64,000 bases of DNA from Verrucomicrobiota bacterium (lineage in GTDB: Bacteria; Verrucomicrobiota; Verrucomicrobiia; Limisphaerales; UBA9464): positions 1 to 64,000 of the forward strand of contig VHCX01000008.1 of NCBI GenBank assembly GCA_016871615.1, read 5' to 3'. The notes below the pieces were generated by a model. The model saw nothing but the letters and a program-made list of their open reading frames with translations, ran no database searches and had not been told where the DNA came from. The translations under genes were made by a program, and so were the position numbers. Shown one piece after another: positions 53,498-63,210 of this stretch. How positions within the stretch are numbered: the stretch's first letter is position 1; each line of letters opens with the position of its first letter.

Positions 53498-55054
53498 ATG
53501 AACGAATCCCAGATCCTCGACGAGTTGCTCGTGTCCCGGTCCGACCAGGCACGGCGTCCCGCCGAGCCGTGCACCGTGGTCATCTTCGGCGCCTCGGGTG
53601 ACCTGACCTCGCGCAAGTTGATCCCCGCGCTCTACCATCTCACCCTCGAGAAGCTCATGCCGCAGCCCTTCCGCATCGTGGGCTTCGCGCGGCGGGACAA
53701 GACCGACGCGACCTGGCGTGCCGAGCTCCGGGAGGCGCTGGGCAGGTTTTCCCGCACGCAGCCGGTCCGGGAGGGTGTCTGGGATGCCTTCGCGGCGAAC
53801 ATCCACTACTGCCAGGCCGATATGTCCGATCCGGTCGGGTACCAGAAGCTCCGGGAGCTGCTGCATGGGTTCCCGGACGAGCGGCTCCGGTCCAACCTGC
53901 TGTTCTACCTGGCCACCAATCCCAGCCAGTTCGGCGAGGTGACCGGCCACCTGAGTGCGGTGGGCCTGCTCCAGAAGGCCGAGGGCCGCGTGACCCCGGA
54001 GCGCATCGTCGTCGAAAAGCCCTTCGGCCACGACCTGGCCACGGCCGAGGCCCTCAATTCCGAGCTGACCCGCTTCGCCCACGAGAAGCAGATCTTCCGC
54101 ATCGACCACTACCTGGGCAAGGAGACCGTCCAGAACATCCTGACCTTCCGCTTCTCCAACGGCATCTGGGAGCGGTTGTGGAACCGCGAGTGCATCGACC
54201 ACGTGCAGATCACCGTGGCCGAGAAGCTGGGCGTCGGCTCGCGCGGTGGCTACTACGAGGAGGCCGGTGCCATCCGCGACATGGTGCAGAACCACGTGCT
54301 GCAGGTGTTGTCGCTGGTGGGCATGGAGCCACCGAGCTGCCTGGGAGCCGAGAATGTCCGGGACGAGAAGGTCAAGCTGCTCAAGTCGATCCGGCCGATG
54401 ACGCCGTCCCAGGTGGCCGAGAACGTCGTCCGGGGCCAGTACTTCGCCGGTGAGGTGGACGGCGAAGCCCGGCCCGCCTACCGGAGCGAGACCAAGGTGA
54501 AGCCCAACAGCCACGTCGAGACCTTCTTGGCGATGCGCCTGTTCGTGGACAACTGGCGCTGGCATGGCGTGCCGTTCTACATCCGCACCGGCAAGAACCT
54601 GCCGCTCAGCGCCAGCGAGGTCCGCATCCAGTTCAAGAGCGCCCCGAACATCCTCTTCGCGGCGAAGGACCAGATCGACTCCAACTCGCTGACGCTTCGC
54701 CTGCAGCCCAACGAGGGGATGACCCTGCGCTTCAACGGCAAGGTGCCGGGCGGCGCGGCCGAACTCCGGCCGGTGCGCATGCATTTCAGCTACGACACCG
54801 AGTTCGGGGCCTACACGCCCGAGGCCTACGAGCGCCTGCTGCTCGAGTCCATGGCCGGAGATGCCACGCTCTTCATCCGTCGCGACGAGGTCGAGACGGC
54901 GTGGAGCATCGTCGACGCCATCCGTAGTGCCTGGGTGGGCAAACCCCTGACCAACCGCGAGTTCTACGCCGCGGGAACCTGGGGACCGGCCGCGGCCGAC
55001 GACCTGCTGGCCAAGAGCGGTCATGAGTGGCGCAATCCGCAGCCCAAGCACTGA
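53498..55054 (+). CDS. zwf: Glucose-6-phosphate 1-dehydrogenase
   Basis: First enzyme of the oxidative pentose phosphate pathway, oxidising glucose-6-phosphate with NADP+. The 518-aa protein shows VIFGASGDLTSRKLIPALY (coenzyme binding), the active-site RIDHYLGKETVQN with the catalytic His-Tyr region, VEKPFGHDL and RTGKNLPLSASEV. Full length. pgl and gnd are not in the window. It is convergent with the Do-like protease gene; the gap of 69 bases holds homopolymer runs but no clear hairpin. Confidence 0.97.
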   Translation: MNESQILDELLVSRSDQARRPAEPCTVVIFGASGDLTSRKLIPALYHLTLEKLMPQPFRIVGFARRDKTDATWRAELREALGRFSRTQPVREGVWDAFAANIHYCQADMSDPVGYQKLRELLHGFPDERLRSNLLFYLATNPSQFGEVTGHLSAVGLLQKAEGRVTPERIVVEKPFGHDLATAEALNSELTRFAHEKQIFRIDHYLGKETVQNILTFRFSNGIWERLWNRECIDHVQITVAEKLGVGSRGGYYEEAGAIRDMVQNHVLQVLSLVGMEPPSCLGAENVRDEKVKLLKSIRPMTPSQVAENVVRGQYFAGEVDGEARPAYRSETKVKPNSHVETFLAMRLFVDNWRWHGVPFYIRTGKNLPLSASEVRIQFKSAPNILFAAKDQIDSNSLTLRLQPNEGMTLRFNGKVPGGAAELRPVRMHFSYDTEFGAYTPEAYERLLLESMAGDATLFIRRDEVETAWSIVDAIRSAWVGKPLTNREFYAAGTWGPAAADDLLAKSGHEWRNPQPKH

Positions 55055-55123
55055 GGGCCCCCCCCGGTACGAGGTGTTTTTTGGGGGGCGCTTTGGGGCG
55101 CTTGGCCCGGGCCGGCCGCCGGG

Positions 55124-56506
55124 TCACTCCTTGTCGTACTGACGGCTGAAGTCCAGCACCACCTGGCGCTGCTCTCCGTTCCGCAGGAGCACCACGGTCA
55201 CCCGGTGCTTGTCGGCCACGTTGGCCAGGGCCTCGGCATGCAGGTTCTTGACCTCGTCCGGGGTCCGCACCTCGCGGCCGTCGATCTTGAGCAGGATGTC
55301 CTGCTGGGTCAGTCCGGCCTGGGCCGCGTTGCCGGGAAACTTGACCCCGTAGATGAACACCCCCTGGTTGCGGTGGAAGAAGAGGTCCGGGTTGTCGAAC
55401 TGGTTGATGGCCTTGACCGTGAAGTCCCACCGGCGGCACTCGATCTCCTCGCCCTCGACCTTGCCCTTGGCGCGGGGTGTCACCGGCACGGTCTGGGTCT
55501 GTCCCTTGCGGACCAACTCGAACTCCGCGGCCCGGCCCTTGGGCAGGAGGCCGATCCGGCGGCGCACGCCCGGGAGGTCCTCGATGGTGAGGCCGGTCAC
55601 GGCGACCCCGTCGATCCTGAGGATCCGGTCCCCGGTCTGGATGCCCGCGCGCCGTGCGGGGCTCTCCGGGTCGGTCTCGGCGACCATCACGCCCTCGTTC
55701 TCCGGGAAGTACACGTTGCGGTTGAAGTCCTTGAGCGGCTGCAACTGCAGGCCGGTCCAGCTCCAGTCCATCCTTCCGTGCTGCCGGATCTGTTCGGCCA
55801 CCACGCGCGCCACCTCGATCGGCACGGTGAAGCCCATGTCCCCGCCGCCGCCCATCATGCCGCGGGTGTTGAGGCCCACGACCTCGCCCTGCGTGTTGAC
55901 CAGCGGGCCGCCGGAGTTGCCGGGGTTGATCGAGGCGTCGGTCTGGAGCCAGGAGCTGTATTCGCTCGAGCCGGGCAGGTAGCGCTGCGTGCAGGAGATG
56001 ATGCCGATGGACACCGATCGGGAGAGGCCGAAGGGCGCTCCCATGGCCATGACGAAGTCGCCCTCCACCAGGTTGGTGGACACCCCGAGGCGTGCGAAGG
56101 GCAGGGGCTTGGAGTCGGCGGGACGTTCGAGCTTCAGCAGGGCGACGTCGGTGTCCTTGTCGGAGCCGAGGACCTTCGCCTTGAAGGCCTGTCCGTCGGA
56201 GAGCAGGCAGCGCACCTCGGTGGCCTTGTCGACCACATGCCAGTTGGAGAGCAGTTCGCCGGTCTCCGAGACCAGCACGCCGGAGCCGGACACCTCCTGG
56301 GCCTGTCGCTTGCCCCCCTGCATGTCCTCACGCACGCACTTGATGAACACCACCGACGGGAAGACCCGATCCTTGGCCTCCCGGACCACGCGGCGGAAAT
56401 CGAGGGTCTCCATGCCCTTGGGCAACGCGTCCTGGGCGAGGGCTCCGGGAGCCGGGAGGCAGAGGGAGAGAGGCAGCGCGGCGAGGGTCTGGAGAAGGCG
56501 GTTCAC
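55124..56506 (-). CDS. Do/HtrA-like serine protease with PDZ domains
   Basis: A 460-aa exported trypsin-like protease. Signal peptide [20 protein letters not shown] (GTG start at 56506). The triad is H90 ([13 protein letters not shown]), D120 ([11 protein letters not shown]) and S198 ([11 protein letters not shown]). A first PDZ domain lies near 265-340 ([28 protein letters not shown]) and a second near 375-450 ([33 protein letters not shown]), as in DegP-type proteins. It should act in the periplasm on misfolded proteins. It is divergent from hisG; no RseB-like regulator is adjacent. Confidence 0.92.
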   Translation of the reverse strand: MNRLLQTLAALPLSLCLPAPGALAQDALPKGMETLDFRRVVREAKDRVFPSVVFIKCVREDMQGGKRQAQEVSGSGVLVSETGELLSNWHVVDKATEVRCLLSDGQAFKAKVLGSDKDTDVALLKLERPADSKPLPFARLGVSTNLVEGDFVMAMGAPFGLSRSVSIGIISCTQRYLPGSSEYSSWLQTDASINPGNSGGPLVNTQGEVVGLNTRGMMGGGGDMGFTVPIEVARVVAEQIRQHGRMDWSWTGLQLQPLKDFNRNVYFPENEGVMVAETDPESPARRAGIQTGDRILRIDGVAVTGLTIEDLPGVRRRIGLLPKGRAAEFELVRKGQTQTVPVTPRAKGKVEGEEIECRRWDFTVKAINQFDNPDLFFHRNQGVFIYGVKFPGNAAQAGLTQQDILLKIDGREVRTPDEVKNLHAEALANVADKHRVTVVLLRNGEQRQVVLDFSRQYDKE

Positions 56507-56695
56507 GTATGGGCCGAACCCTACATCCCCGTCCCGCCCTGTCGAGTTGGAGGGCTCCATCGGCCGGCGTGGCGCGCAGAAATCAGTCGCTCCCGGGACG
56601 GTTCTCTGGCAGTTCCATGGGTCCCGTGGGGCGCCCCGGGAGCCGGTTCGGGGAGATCCGCGACGATCGGGAGCGCCGACGGTCCGTTTTCGACG

Positions 56696-57616
56696 ATGAG
56701 CAAGACCAAAGCCGCCGCGCCCACCGCCGCCGCCCCCGCACCCAGGCTGAAGCTCGGGTTGCCCAAGGGGTCGCTGCAGGAGGCCACCCTCGAGAAGTTC
56801 GCCAAGGCCGGATGGAACATCTCCGTCTCCAGCCGCAGCTATGAGCCCTACGTCGACGATCCCGAGCTGCAGATCCGCCTGATCCGCGCGCAGGAGATCG
56901 GACGCTATGTCGCCCTGGGTTACCTCGACGCCGGGCTCACCGGCGTCGACTGGATCCATGAGAACGGCGTGGCGGGCGACGTGCACGAGGTCGGCGAATT
57001 CGTCTTCAGCAAGGCCACCCGCCAGCCCACCCGCTGGGTGCTGGCCGTGCCCGAGGAGTCGGACATCCGCACGGTGAAGGACCTCGAGGGCAAGCGCATC
57101 GCCACCGAGGTCGTCGGCATGACCCGCCGGTGGCTTCGCAAGCATGGCGTGAAGGCCGAGGTCGAGTTCTCGTGGGGCGCCACCGAGGTGAAGGCCCGCG
57201 AACTGGTCGACGCCATCGTGGACGTCACCGAGACCGGCTCCTCGCTGCGGGCCAACAAGCTGCGCATCGTCGACACCCTGCTGGTCTCCACGCCGCGGCT
57301 CGTGGCCAACAAGGCCGCGTGGAAGGACCCGTGGATCCGCTCCAAGATCAAGACCATCGCCCTGCTGCTCAAGGGAGCCATCGAGGCCGAGATCAAGGTG
57401 GGGCTCAAGATGAACATCCGGGAGAAGGACTTGCCAAACCTGTTGCAAAGCCTGCCCTCGCTCCGTAATCCTACCGTCTCAGGTTTGAGTCAGTCGGGCT
57501 GGGTAGCCGTGGAGACCATCATCGACGAACCGGTGGTTCGTGAGTTGATCCCTCGTCTGAAGGCCTTCGGAGCCGAAGGCATCATCGAGTATCCGCTGAA
57601 CAAGGTGGTCTACTGA
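56696..57616 (+). CDS. hisG: ATP phosphoribosyltransferase, long form
   Basis: First step of histidine synthesis: ATP plus PRPP to phosphoribosyl-ATP. The 306-aa protein is the long (HisG-L) form with its own C-terminal regulatory domain, so HisZ is not needed. Landmarks: [20 protein letters not shown] at the start, [32 protein letters not shown], the PRPP loop [17 protein letters not shown], and the C-terminal [12 protein letters not shown] with [20 protein letters not shown] and [10 protein letters not shown]. The first 18 residues are a low-complexity Ala/Pro extension. No other his gene is in the window. Confidence 0.95.
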   Translation: MSKTKAAAPTAAAPAPRLKLGLPKGSLQEATLEKFAKAGWNISVSSRSYEPYVDDPELQIRLIRAQEIGRYVALGYLDAGLTGVDWIHENGVAGDVHEVGEFVFSKATRQPTRWVLAVPEESDIRTVKDLEGKRIATEVVGMTRRWLRKHGVKAEVEFSWGATEVKARELVDAIVDVTETGSSLRANKLRIVDTLLVSTPRLVANKAAWKDPWIRSKIKTIALLLKGAIEAEIKVGLKMNIREKDLPNLLQSLPSLRNPTVSGLSQSGWVAVETIIDEPVVRELIPRLKAFGAEGIIEYPLNKVVY

Positions 57617-57643
57617 CAACGACGACTCAAGACCGACACTGAT

Positions 57644-57745
57644 ATGGGTTCACTCAAGAAACGTCGCAAAGCGAAGATCAACAAACACAAGCGTCGGAAG
57701 AAGCTCCGGCAGAACCGGCACAAGAAGCGTACCTGGCAGAAGTGA
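57644..57745 (+). CDS. 33-aa basic protein, AURKAIP1/COX24 (mS38)-like
   Basis: A tiny 33-aa protein, [20 protein letters not shown] followed by [13 protein letters not shown]. More than half the residues are Lys or Arg. The pattern [16 protein letters not shown] resembles the AURKAIP1/COX24 domain, known from mitochondrial small-subunit protein mS38 and from short bacterial proteins, where it is considered ribosome-associated. It starts 28 bases after hisG, on the same strand. The start is clear: ATG with a high-GC coding pattern through to TGA. Function by homology only. Confidence 0.85.
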   Translation: MGSLKKRRKAKINKHKRRKKLRQNRHKKRTWQK

Positions 57746-57860
57746 CGCGTCCGCTCCGGTCGTTTCACCCCACTCCCGCTGTTCAAGGGCGCGGCTCTGG
57801 TCCCACGACCGGGCCGCGTTGTCTTTTGCATCGGGAGCGTTTCGGGCCGAGAATCCGTTC

Positions 57861-59576
57861 GTGAAGTCCGTCGTCCGATCGGCCTTGGCGGTTCGCCGTC
57901 TCATGCCGGCGATGCTCGCGGTGGTGGTCGCCATGATCGCCGCCGGTTGCCGGTCGTCGGCGCCCCCGGTCGCCGGCCATGCCCGTCGCGGCGCGGTGGT
58001 CGCGACCAAGGGGGCCGGACAGCCGGAGTGGGAACGGCGCGCCGAGGCGCATGCGGCCTTCGCCGCCGGACTGGTGCGGGGCATGAACGGCGACGCCGAG
58101 GGCCTGATGGCCTATTTCGAGCGCGTCACGGAGAAGGACCTCTCGAACCATGAGCTGGTCGCCGATGTCGCCCGGCGATTCCTCCAGCAGGGCAAGGTCG
58201 ACCGGGCCCTGAGGCTGCTCGATCGCGTTTCGGGCCTCCCCGGCACCCCGGGGGAACTCCATGCCCTGCACGGGGTGGCGCTTGCACAGTCCGGGCGGAC
58301 CGACGACGCCCTGGAAGCCTACCTGCGGGCCGCCCGGAAGCCCCCCGTGGCGGTGGCGATCTACCAGGCGGTGGTCCGCATCCTCGCGCAGGACCGCAAG
58401 CGAAGCGCCGAGACCCTGCCGATCCTCGCGCAGGCCCAATCCGGCTTCTCCAAGGATCCGCCCGCCCTGCTGGAGATCGCCGACCTGTACCGGCTGGTGG
58501 GCACGGCCGACGCCCGGCTCGAACCGCGGACCCGGGCCGCGATGATGGAGGTGTTGGCACGGGTCCGTGACCTCAAGCCGGAGGATCCCTCGATCCTGCT
58601 GCGCGTCGCCGACCGCTACGGCCAGGCTGGCCAGGCCGATCTCTCCGAGGCCGTCCTCCGTGAACTTCACGAACGCGCCCCGCGCAACCCGGCGGCCCTG
58701 TCCCGGCTGGCCGAGCTGTACCTGCGTTCCGGGCGCATCCCGGAGGCCAGCCGACAGCTCGAGGCGCTGCGCAAGATCGATCCGGCCAACCCGGTCACCT
58801 ACTACTTCCTCGGGGTCGTGGCCCTCGAGGAGAAGCAGTTCGAGCGGGCCAGGAACCACCTCGAGCGTGCCATCCTCCTCAATCCCGCCCTCGAGCCCGC
58901 CCACACCGACCTCGCCGTCGCCCTGCTCAGCCTGGAACGCCCCGAGGAGGCCTCGGCCGTGCTCGACCGGGCCCGCCGCGAGATCCCGTCCTCGTTCCGC
59001 CTCGAATACCTCTCGGGCGTGGCGCGATCGCAGCTCAAGCGCTACGAGCAGGCCTTCGAGGCCTACCAGGCCGCCGAGAAGCTGGGCAGCACCAATCGCC
59101 CGCCGCTCACCGACCACCGGTTCTACTTCCAGGTGGGGGCGATGCTGGAGCGGAAGGGCGACGAGGCCCGGAGCATCGAGTACCTGGAGAAGTCGCTGGA
59201 GCTGAAGCCCGACTTCGATGAGGCGCTCAACCATCTCGGCTACCTGTGGGCCGACAAGGGCACGAACCTTGCCCGGGCGCGGGTCATGATCGAACAGGCC
59301 CTCAAGGCCGAGCCCGAAAACCCGGCCTACCTCGACAGCATGGGCTGGGTGCTCTTCAGGCTGGGCCGGCATCCCGAGGCGCTGGAGTGGCTGGTCAAGG
59401 CGCGTCAACGGTCGACCGAGCCCGATGCCACGGTGCTCGACCACCTGGGCGACGCGGCGGCGGCGTGCGGCCGATGGGACCTCGCCCGGGAGGCCTGGCA
59501 AGCCTCGCTCAAGATCGAGGCGTCCGCGGCCATCACCCGGAAACTGGCCGAAGCCCCGGCTCCTGCCGTGAAGTGA
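57861..59576 (+). CDS. TPR-repeat lipoprotein
   Basis: A 571-aa lipoprotein. The signal (LMPAMLAVVVAMIAAGC) ends in a lipobox Cys near residue 30. The rest is a chain of about 12 TPR units; clear ones are VARRFLQQGKVDRALRLLDR, YFLGVVALEEKQFERARNHL, ALLSLERPEEASAVLDRARR and GWVLFRLGRHPEALEWLVKA. It is likely an envelope scaffold facing the periplasm, as in many TPR lipoproteins. The start is GTG at 57861; the TTG at 57819 adds 14 residues. It stands alone on its strand, with pabC convergent. Confidence 0.9.
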   Translation: MKSVVRSALAVRRLMPAMLAVVVAMIAAGCRSSAPPVAGHARRGAVVATKGAGQPEWERRAEAHAAFAAGLVRGMNGDAEGLMAYFERVTEKDLSNHELVADVARRFLQQGKVDRALRLLDRVSGLPGTPGELHALHGVALAQSGRTDDALEAYLRAARKPPVAVAIYQAVVRILAQDRKRSAETLPILAQAQSGFSKDPPALLEIADLYRLVGTADARLEPRTRAAMMEVLARVRDLKPEDPSILLRVADRYGQAGQADLSEAVLRELHERAPRNPAALSRLAELYLRSGRIPEASRQLEALRKIDPANPVTYYFLGVVALEEKQFERARNHLERAILLNPALEPAHTDLAVALLSLERPEEASAVLDRARREIPSSFRLEYLSGVARSQLKRYEQAFEAYQAAEKLGSTNRPPLTDHRFYFQVGAMLERKGDEARSIEYLEKSLELKPDFDEALNHLGYLWADKGTNLARARVMIEQALKAEPENPAYLDSMGWVLFRLGRHPEALEWLVKARQRSTEPDATVLDHLGDAAAACGRWDLAREAWQASLKIEASAAITRKLAEAPAPAVK

Positions 59577-59698
59577 CCCCGGGAAGCGTCGGGCAATCCG
59601 TTACGGGGTGGAACCCTCTTTCCCGCCCCCCTTTGGCCCCCTTCTGGCCCCCTTCCGGCCCGGGATCGGTCTCCGAGGCACCAGACCGCCGGAGGGTC

Positions 59699-60559
59699 TC
59701 AGGCCCCTCCCCCTTCGCGACGGCACCGGTCCACGAAGGCCTCCTGCAAGCGGGCCTGACGGGAGTCGATCGGGACCGTCGAGGCATCGAGGCGTCCTGC
59801 GGGCACCAGGCCCCGCGTGCTGAAGGTGAGGAAGATGCCCTGCGACGCGGCCAATCGCGAGGGAGGGGCCCCGGTCTCGGTCACGGTCCACCCCAGGTCG
59901 TGGGCCGAATCGATCACGGCGCCCCGCGTGACGCCCGGCAAGGCGCCCAGCCCCAGCGCGGGCGTATGCAGCGAACCCTCCTCCCACCAGAAGACGTTCC
60001 CGCTGGAGCTTTCGGTCACCCAACCGTCGGTGTTCACCAGCAGGGCTTCGTCGAATCCCTCGGCCTCGGCCTCGGCCCGGGCCAGCACGTTCAGGAGCTT
60101 GTTGGCCGACTTGTGGGCCGACAACGGATCGCCGGCCGCCACGGCGAAGGTGCGACAGACCTTGAGGCTCAATGGCGGCCAGCCGTCCTTGGGCATCGCC
60201 GGGGCGGGATGGAGGGTCACGACGAGGCGGGGAGAATCGGCCCCGCGCGGGGAATACCCCCGCGGCCCGACCCCTCGGCTCAGGTGCAGGCGGACGGTGG
60301 CCTGCGGCGATCCGAGCCCGGCGGTGAGGGCGCGGATTCCGTCACGGACCTCGGCCTCGCTCCAGGCGATGCGGATCCCCAGAAAGCGGGCGCCGCAGGC
60401 CAGCCGATCCCAGTGCTCCCGCCAGCGGAAGAGGCGTCCGGACTCCCAGGGCACGCTCTCGAAGAGGCCGTCGCCGTAGAGGAATGAACGGTCCGAGACC
60501 GGCACCACGGCCTGCCCGGCGGGAATGACGCGGCCATCCATCCAGACGCGTTCGCTCAT
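59699..60559 (-). CDS. pabC: Aminodeoxychorismate lyase (class IV aminotransferase)
   Basis: PabC releases pyruvate from 4-amino-4-deoxychorismate to give p-aminobenzoate for folate. The 286-aa protein is a fold-type IV PLP enzyme: VPVSDRSFLYGDGLFESVP near the start, the PLP-binding Lys in SAHKSANKLLNVLARAEAEA, EALLVNTDGWVTESSSGNVF and GALPGVTRGAVID. Branched-chain and D-amino-acid aminotransferases look similar, but adjacency to pabB settles the call. Its ATG overlaps the pabB stop by four bases (ATGA). Confidence 0.92.
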   Translation of the reverse strand: MSERVWMDGRVIPAGQAVVPVSDRSFLYGDGLFESVPWESGRLFRWREHWDRLACGARFLGIRIAWSEAEVRDGIRALTAGLGSPQATVRLHLSRGVGPRGYSPRGADSPRLVVTLHPAPAMPKDGWPPLSLKVCRTFAVAAGDPLSAHKSANKLLNVLARAEAEAEGFDEALLVNTDGWVTESSSGNVFWWEEGSLHTPALGLGALPGVTRGAVIDSAHDLGWTVTETGAPPSRLAASQGIFLTFSTRGLVPAGRLDASTVPIDSRQARLQEAFVDRCRREGGGA

Positions 60560-62091
60560 GTTCGCCTCCGATCCGCTTGGCCCCCGGGCACGGGGTCTGG
60601 CTTCCCGAGGGTGGGCCCACCGGCCGGATCGAGGGCCCGCATCCACCCGGCGGCCTTGGCCAGCGTCTCGTCGTATTCGGCCTCGGGCACCGAATCGGCC
60701 ACGATGCCCGCCCCGACGTGGAACCATGCCCGGTCGCCCAGGGTCAGGGCCGAGCGGATGGTGATGCTCACCTGGCTCTCGCGGTTGAACCCGAGGTAGC
60801 CAAGGCAGCCGGTGTAGGGCCCCCGGGCTACCGGCTCCAGGGCGTCGATGATCTCCATGGCCCGGATCTTCGGCGCGCCGGTGATGCTGCCGCCTGGGAA
60901 GCAGGACCGCAGCACCTCCAGGTGGGAGAGTTCCGGGCGGATGCGTCCCTCGATGGTCGAGACCAGGTGCTGCACCTGGGCAAACCGCTCGAGCCGCACC
61001 AGCTCGGGCACCTGCACCGACCCGTAGTCGCATACCCGGCCGAGGTCGTTGCGCAGCAGGTCGGTGATCATCACGAGTTCGGCCATCTCCTTGCCGCTGC
61101 GCTGAAGCTCGTACATCCACTGCGCGTCGCGTGCCGGGTCGGCGCTGCGTGGCCGGGTGCCCTTGATCGGCCGGGTGACCACGTGGGAACCGCTCAGGCG
61201 CAGGAACAGCTCGGGCGAGGACGAGGCGATCGAGAAATCTCCGCCGTCGAGGAAGGCCGAGAACGGGGCGGGGGAGACTTCGAGGAGGCGTCGGAACAGC
61301 GCCCAGCCGCCGGCCGTCCAGGGCGCGGAGAGCCGCTGCGACAGGTTCACCTGGTAGATGTCGCCACTCCGGATCCATCGCTGGGCGGCCTCGACGGACT
61401 TCAGGAACTCCGCGCGCGTCACCGACGAGACGATCCCGGCGCCATCCGGGGCACGGCTTTCCGGACTTCCGGCCAATCCGGTGTCGCACCTGCGGATCGG
61501 CTCGAAGGACGACGAGGACGAAGAGGAGGAAAAGGCCTCGTCGTCGACCGGCATCGCCAGGAGCCCGCGCCACCAGGCCAGGTCGCGGCGGGCGTTGCGC
61601 TCGCTGCGCTCCCCCCGGAGGCCTAGGCCGGTGGCGATGAGGGTGACGGTCCCGAGGCGATGGTCGAAGACCGCCAGGCTCCCATGGAAACCCACCTGGC
61701 AGTCCGGGACCTCGAGGTCGTGCACCGCATGTCGGGAGAGACGGGGTTCGACGAAGCCCTTCAGGTCGTAGCCCCAGAACCCGAAGAGGCCGCCCAAAGG
61801 AAAGGGCAGGTCCACCTCGTCGAGGATCTCGCAGCGGCCGGCCAGGGCGCCGAGGATCGCCCAGGGGTTGCCGAACTGGACCGCCTGGGAACCGTCGGCG
61901 TGGAGCGTCTCGCAGCGGGAACCGGTCGAGCGGAAGGTGAGGAACGGGCGCGCCGTGACCAGGGAATAGCGGGCCGAGGCCCCCTCGAAGTGTCCCGTCC
62001 TGAGCACCACCCGGCCGGGTTCCCCGTGCAGGAGGGCTCCGAGGGATTCCGGGGTGTGCGGGGTTTCAACCGTCTCGAGGAGGGTGCGCAT
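60556..62091 (-). CDS. pabB: Aminodeoxychorismate synthase component I
   Basis: Converts chorismate and ammonia to aminodeoxychorismate. The 511-aa protein has a weakly conserved N-terminal domain and the chorismate-binding core: SGDIYQVNLSQRL, FSIASSSPELFLRL, VTRPIKGTRPRSADPARDA, ELVMITDLLRNDLGRVC, CFPGGSITGAPKIRAMEII and FHVGAGIVADSVPEAEYDET. The GTRPR and AELVM-TDL-RND blocks distinguish it from TrpE. An eight-serine run near residue 190 marks a linker. The ATG at 62091 was chosen over an upstream start with a Pro-rich extension. The glutaminase pabA is not visible. pabC overlaps by four bases. Confidence 0.93.
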   Translation of the reverse strand: MRTLLETVETPHTPESLGALLHGEPGRVVLRTGHFEGASARYSLVTARPFLTFRSTGSRCETLHADGSQAVQFGNPWAILGALAGRCEILDEVDLPFPLGGLFGFWGYDLKGFVEPRLSRHAVHDLEVPDCQVGFHGSLAVFDHRLGTVTLIATGLGLRGERSERNARRDLAWWRGLLAMPVDDEAFSSSSSSSSFEPIRRCDTGLAGSPESRAPDGAGIVSSVTRAEFLKSVEAAQRWIRSGDIYQVNLSQRLSAPWTAGGWALFRRLLEVSPAPFSAFLDGGDFSIASSSPELFLRLSGSHVVTRPIKGTRPRSADPARDAQWMYELQRSGKEMAELVMITDLLRNDLGRVCDYGSVQVPELVRLERFAQVQHLVSTIEGRIRPELSHLEVLRSCFPGGSITGAPKIRAMEIIDALEPVARGPYTGCLGYLGFNRESQVSITIRSALTLGDRAWFHVGAGIVADSVPEAEYDETLAKAAGWMRALDPAGGPTLGKPDPVPGGQADRRRT

Positions 62092-62192
62092 CGGGGGAGG
62101 GCAGCGGACGCTTCCCGGAAACCGTGGCGGGCCCGCCGCCGGCGTCAATGACCCATCGGTGGTGTCCTTGGGGGGGCGTCCCTTGTAGACTC

Positions 62193-62231
62193 GAAGACCG
62201 GAGGAACCCCAATCGGGCTCCTCCGGTCTTC
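62193..62231 (-). terminator. Hairpin after the FKBP gene
   Basis: A 13-bp stem (gaagaccggagga / tcctccggtcttc) with a 13-base loop, 22 bases past the FKBP gene stop and upstream of pabB. There is no T run after it, so it may be a weak or factor-dependent terminator. Confidence 0.55.
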
Positions 62232-62253
62232 AGGACGGCGCGGGTCGCCCGGG

Positions 62254-62955
62254 TCACTTGCCGGCTTCGATGCCGAGCAGCTCGACCTCGAAGATCAGCG
62301 TGGAGTTGGGCCCGATGGCCCCTCCGGCCCCCTGCTCGCCATACGCCAGCGCGGAGGGGATGGTGAACTGGAACTTGTCGCCCACCTTCATGAGCTGCAC
62401 GCCCTCGGTCCAGCCCGGGATCACGCCGTTGAGCGGGAAGGAGATGGGTTCGCCCCGCTGCACCGAGCTGTCGAAGACGGTGCCGTCGATCAGCGTGCCG
62501 TGGTAGTGCACCTTGACCGTGTCGGTCGCCTTGGGGCTCTTGCCGCCGTCCGGCCCGGCCTTGATGAGCTTGTACTGGAGGCCGCTGGCGGTGGTCTTGA
62601 CACCGTCCTTCTTCGCGTTGGCCGCCAGGTAATCGGTGCCTTTCTTGACGTTCTCCTTGGCCGCCACGGCCTGCGCGGCCTGGCGTTTCTCCATGAGCGA
62701 CTTCTTGAAGTCGTTCATCACCTTCTCGAGCTCGGCGTCCTTGAGCTGCAGCTTGCCGGTCATGCCGTCGACGAGGCCGGCGGCCAGCGCCTTGGTGTCG
62801 AGGTCGAGGGCCTGGCGGGACATGCTGGCGGCGATGTCCGCCCCGATGGCGTAGCTGGCGCGCACCTTCTCGGAGGTCAGGTCGAGCTTGTCCTGGGCGA
62901 GGGCGGCCGTGGCGGCGAGCGTGGAGGTCATCAGGAGGCGAAGGAAATTCTTCAT
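62254..62955 (-). CDS. FKBP-type peptidyl-prolyl isomerase, FkpA/Mip-like
   Basis: A 233-aa exported protein. Signal peptide MKNFLRLLMTSTLAATAALA, an N-terminal helical dimerisation domain (YAIGADIAASMSRQALDLDT through MEKRQAAQAVAAKENV) and a C-terminal FKBP domain (VKVHYHGTLIDGTVFDSSVQ, VIPGWTEGVQLMKVGDKF, AYGEQGAGGAIGPNSTLIFE). The layout equals FkpA, FklB and Mip; it should catalyse proline isomerisation in the periplasm. The ATG at 62955 gives the signal peptide; an upstream in-frame start adds 30 residues. Confidence 0.93.
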   Translation of the reverse strand: MKNFLRLLMTSTLAATAALAQDKLDLTSEKVRASYAIGADIAASMSRQALDLDTKALAAGLVDGMTGKLQLKDAELEKVMNDFKKSLMEKRQAAQAVAAKENVKKGTDYLAANAKKDGVKTTASGLQYKLIKAGPDGGKSPKATDTVKVHYHGTLIDGTVFDSSVQRGEPISFPLNGVIPGWTEGVQLMKVGDKFQFTIPSALAYGEQGAGGAIGPNSTLIFEVELLGIEAGK

Positions 62956-63210
62956 GGATGCAACGGGAAACCGGACCTCGGGTCCGGCATCGGTCGAGGG
63001 AACCTGCGGGACTTCGGGCGTCCCGGGAAGGAAATTGCGCGGCAAAATTGGGGTTTCCGGAGCTTTGGGGGGCGGGCTTCCCCGGGGAGCATCACCGGGT
63101 TGGACCCCAGGGTGTCGGCTGCGGGCGGATTGCCTGCGTCACGGGGCCGCCGACGGGAACGGGGGCTTTCCCAAGCCGGCCTCAATCGACCCGGCGGGTT
63201 CGCTTCCGAC

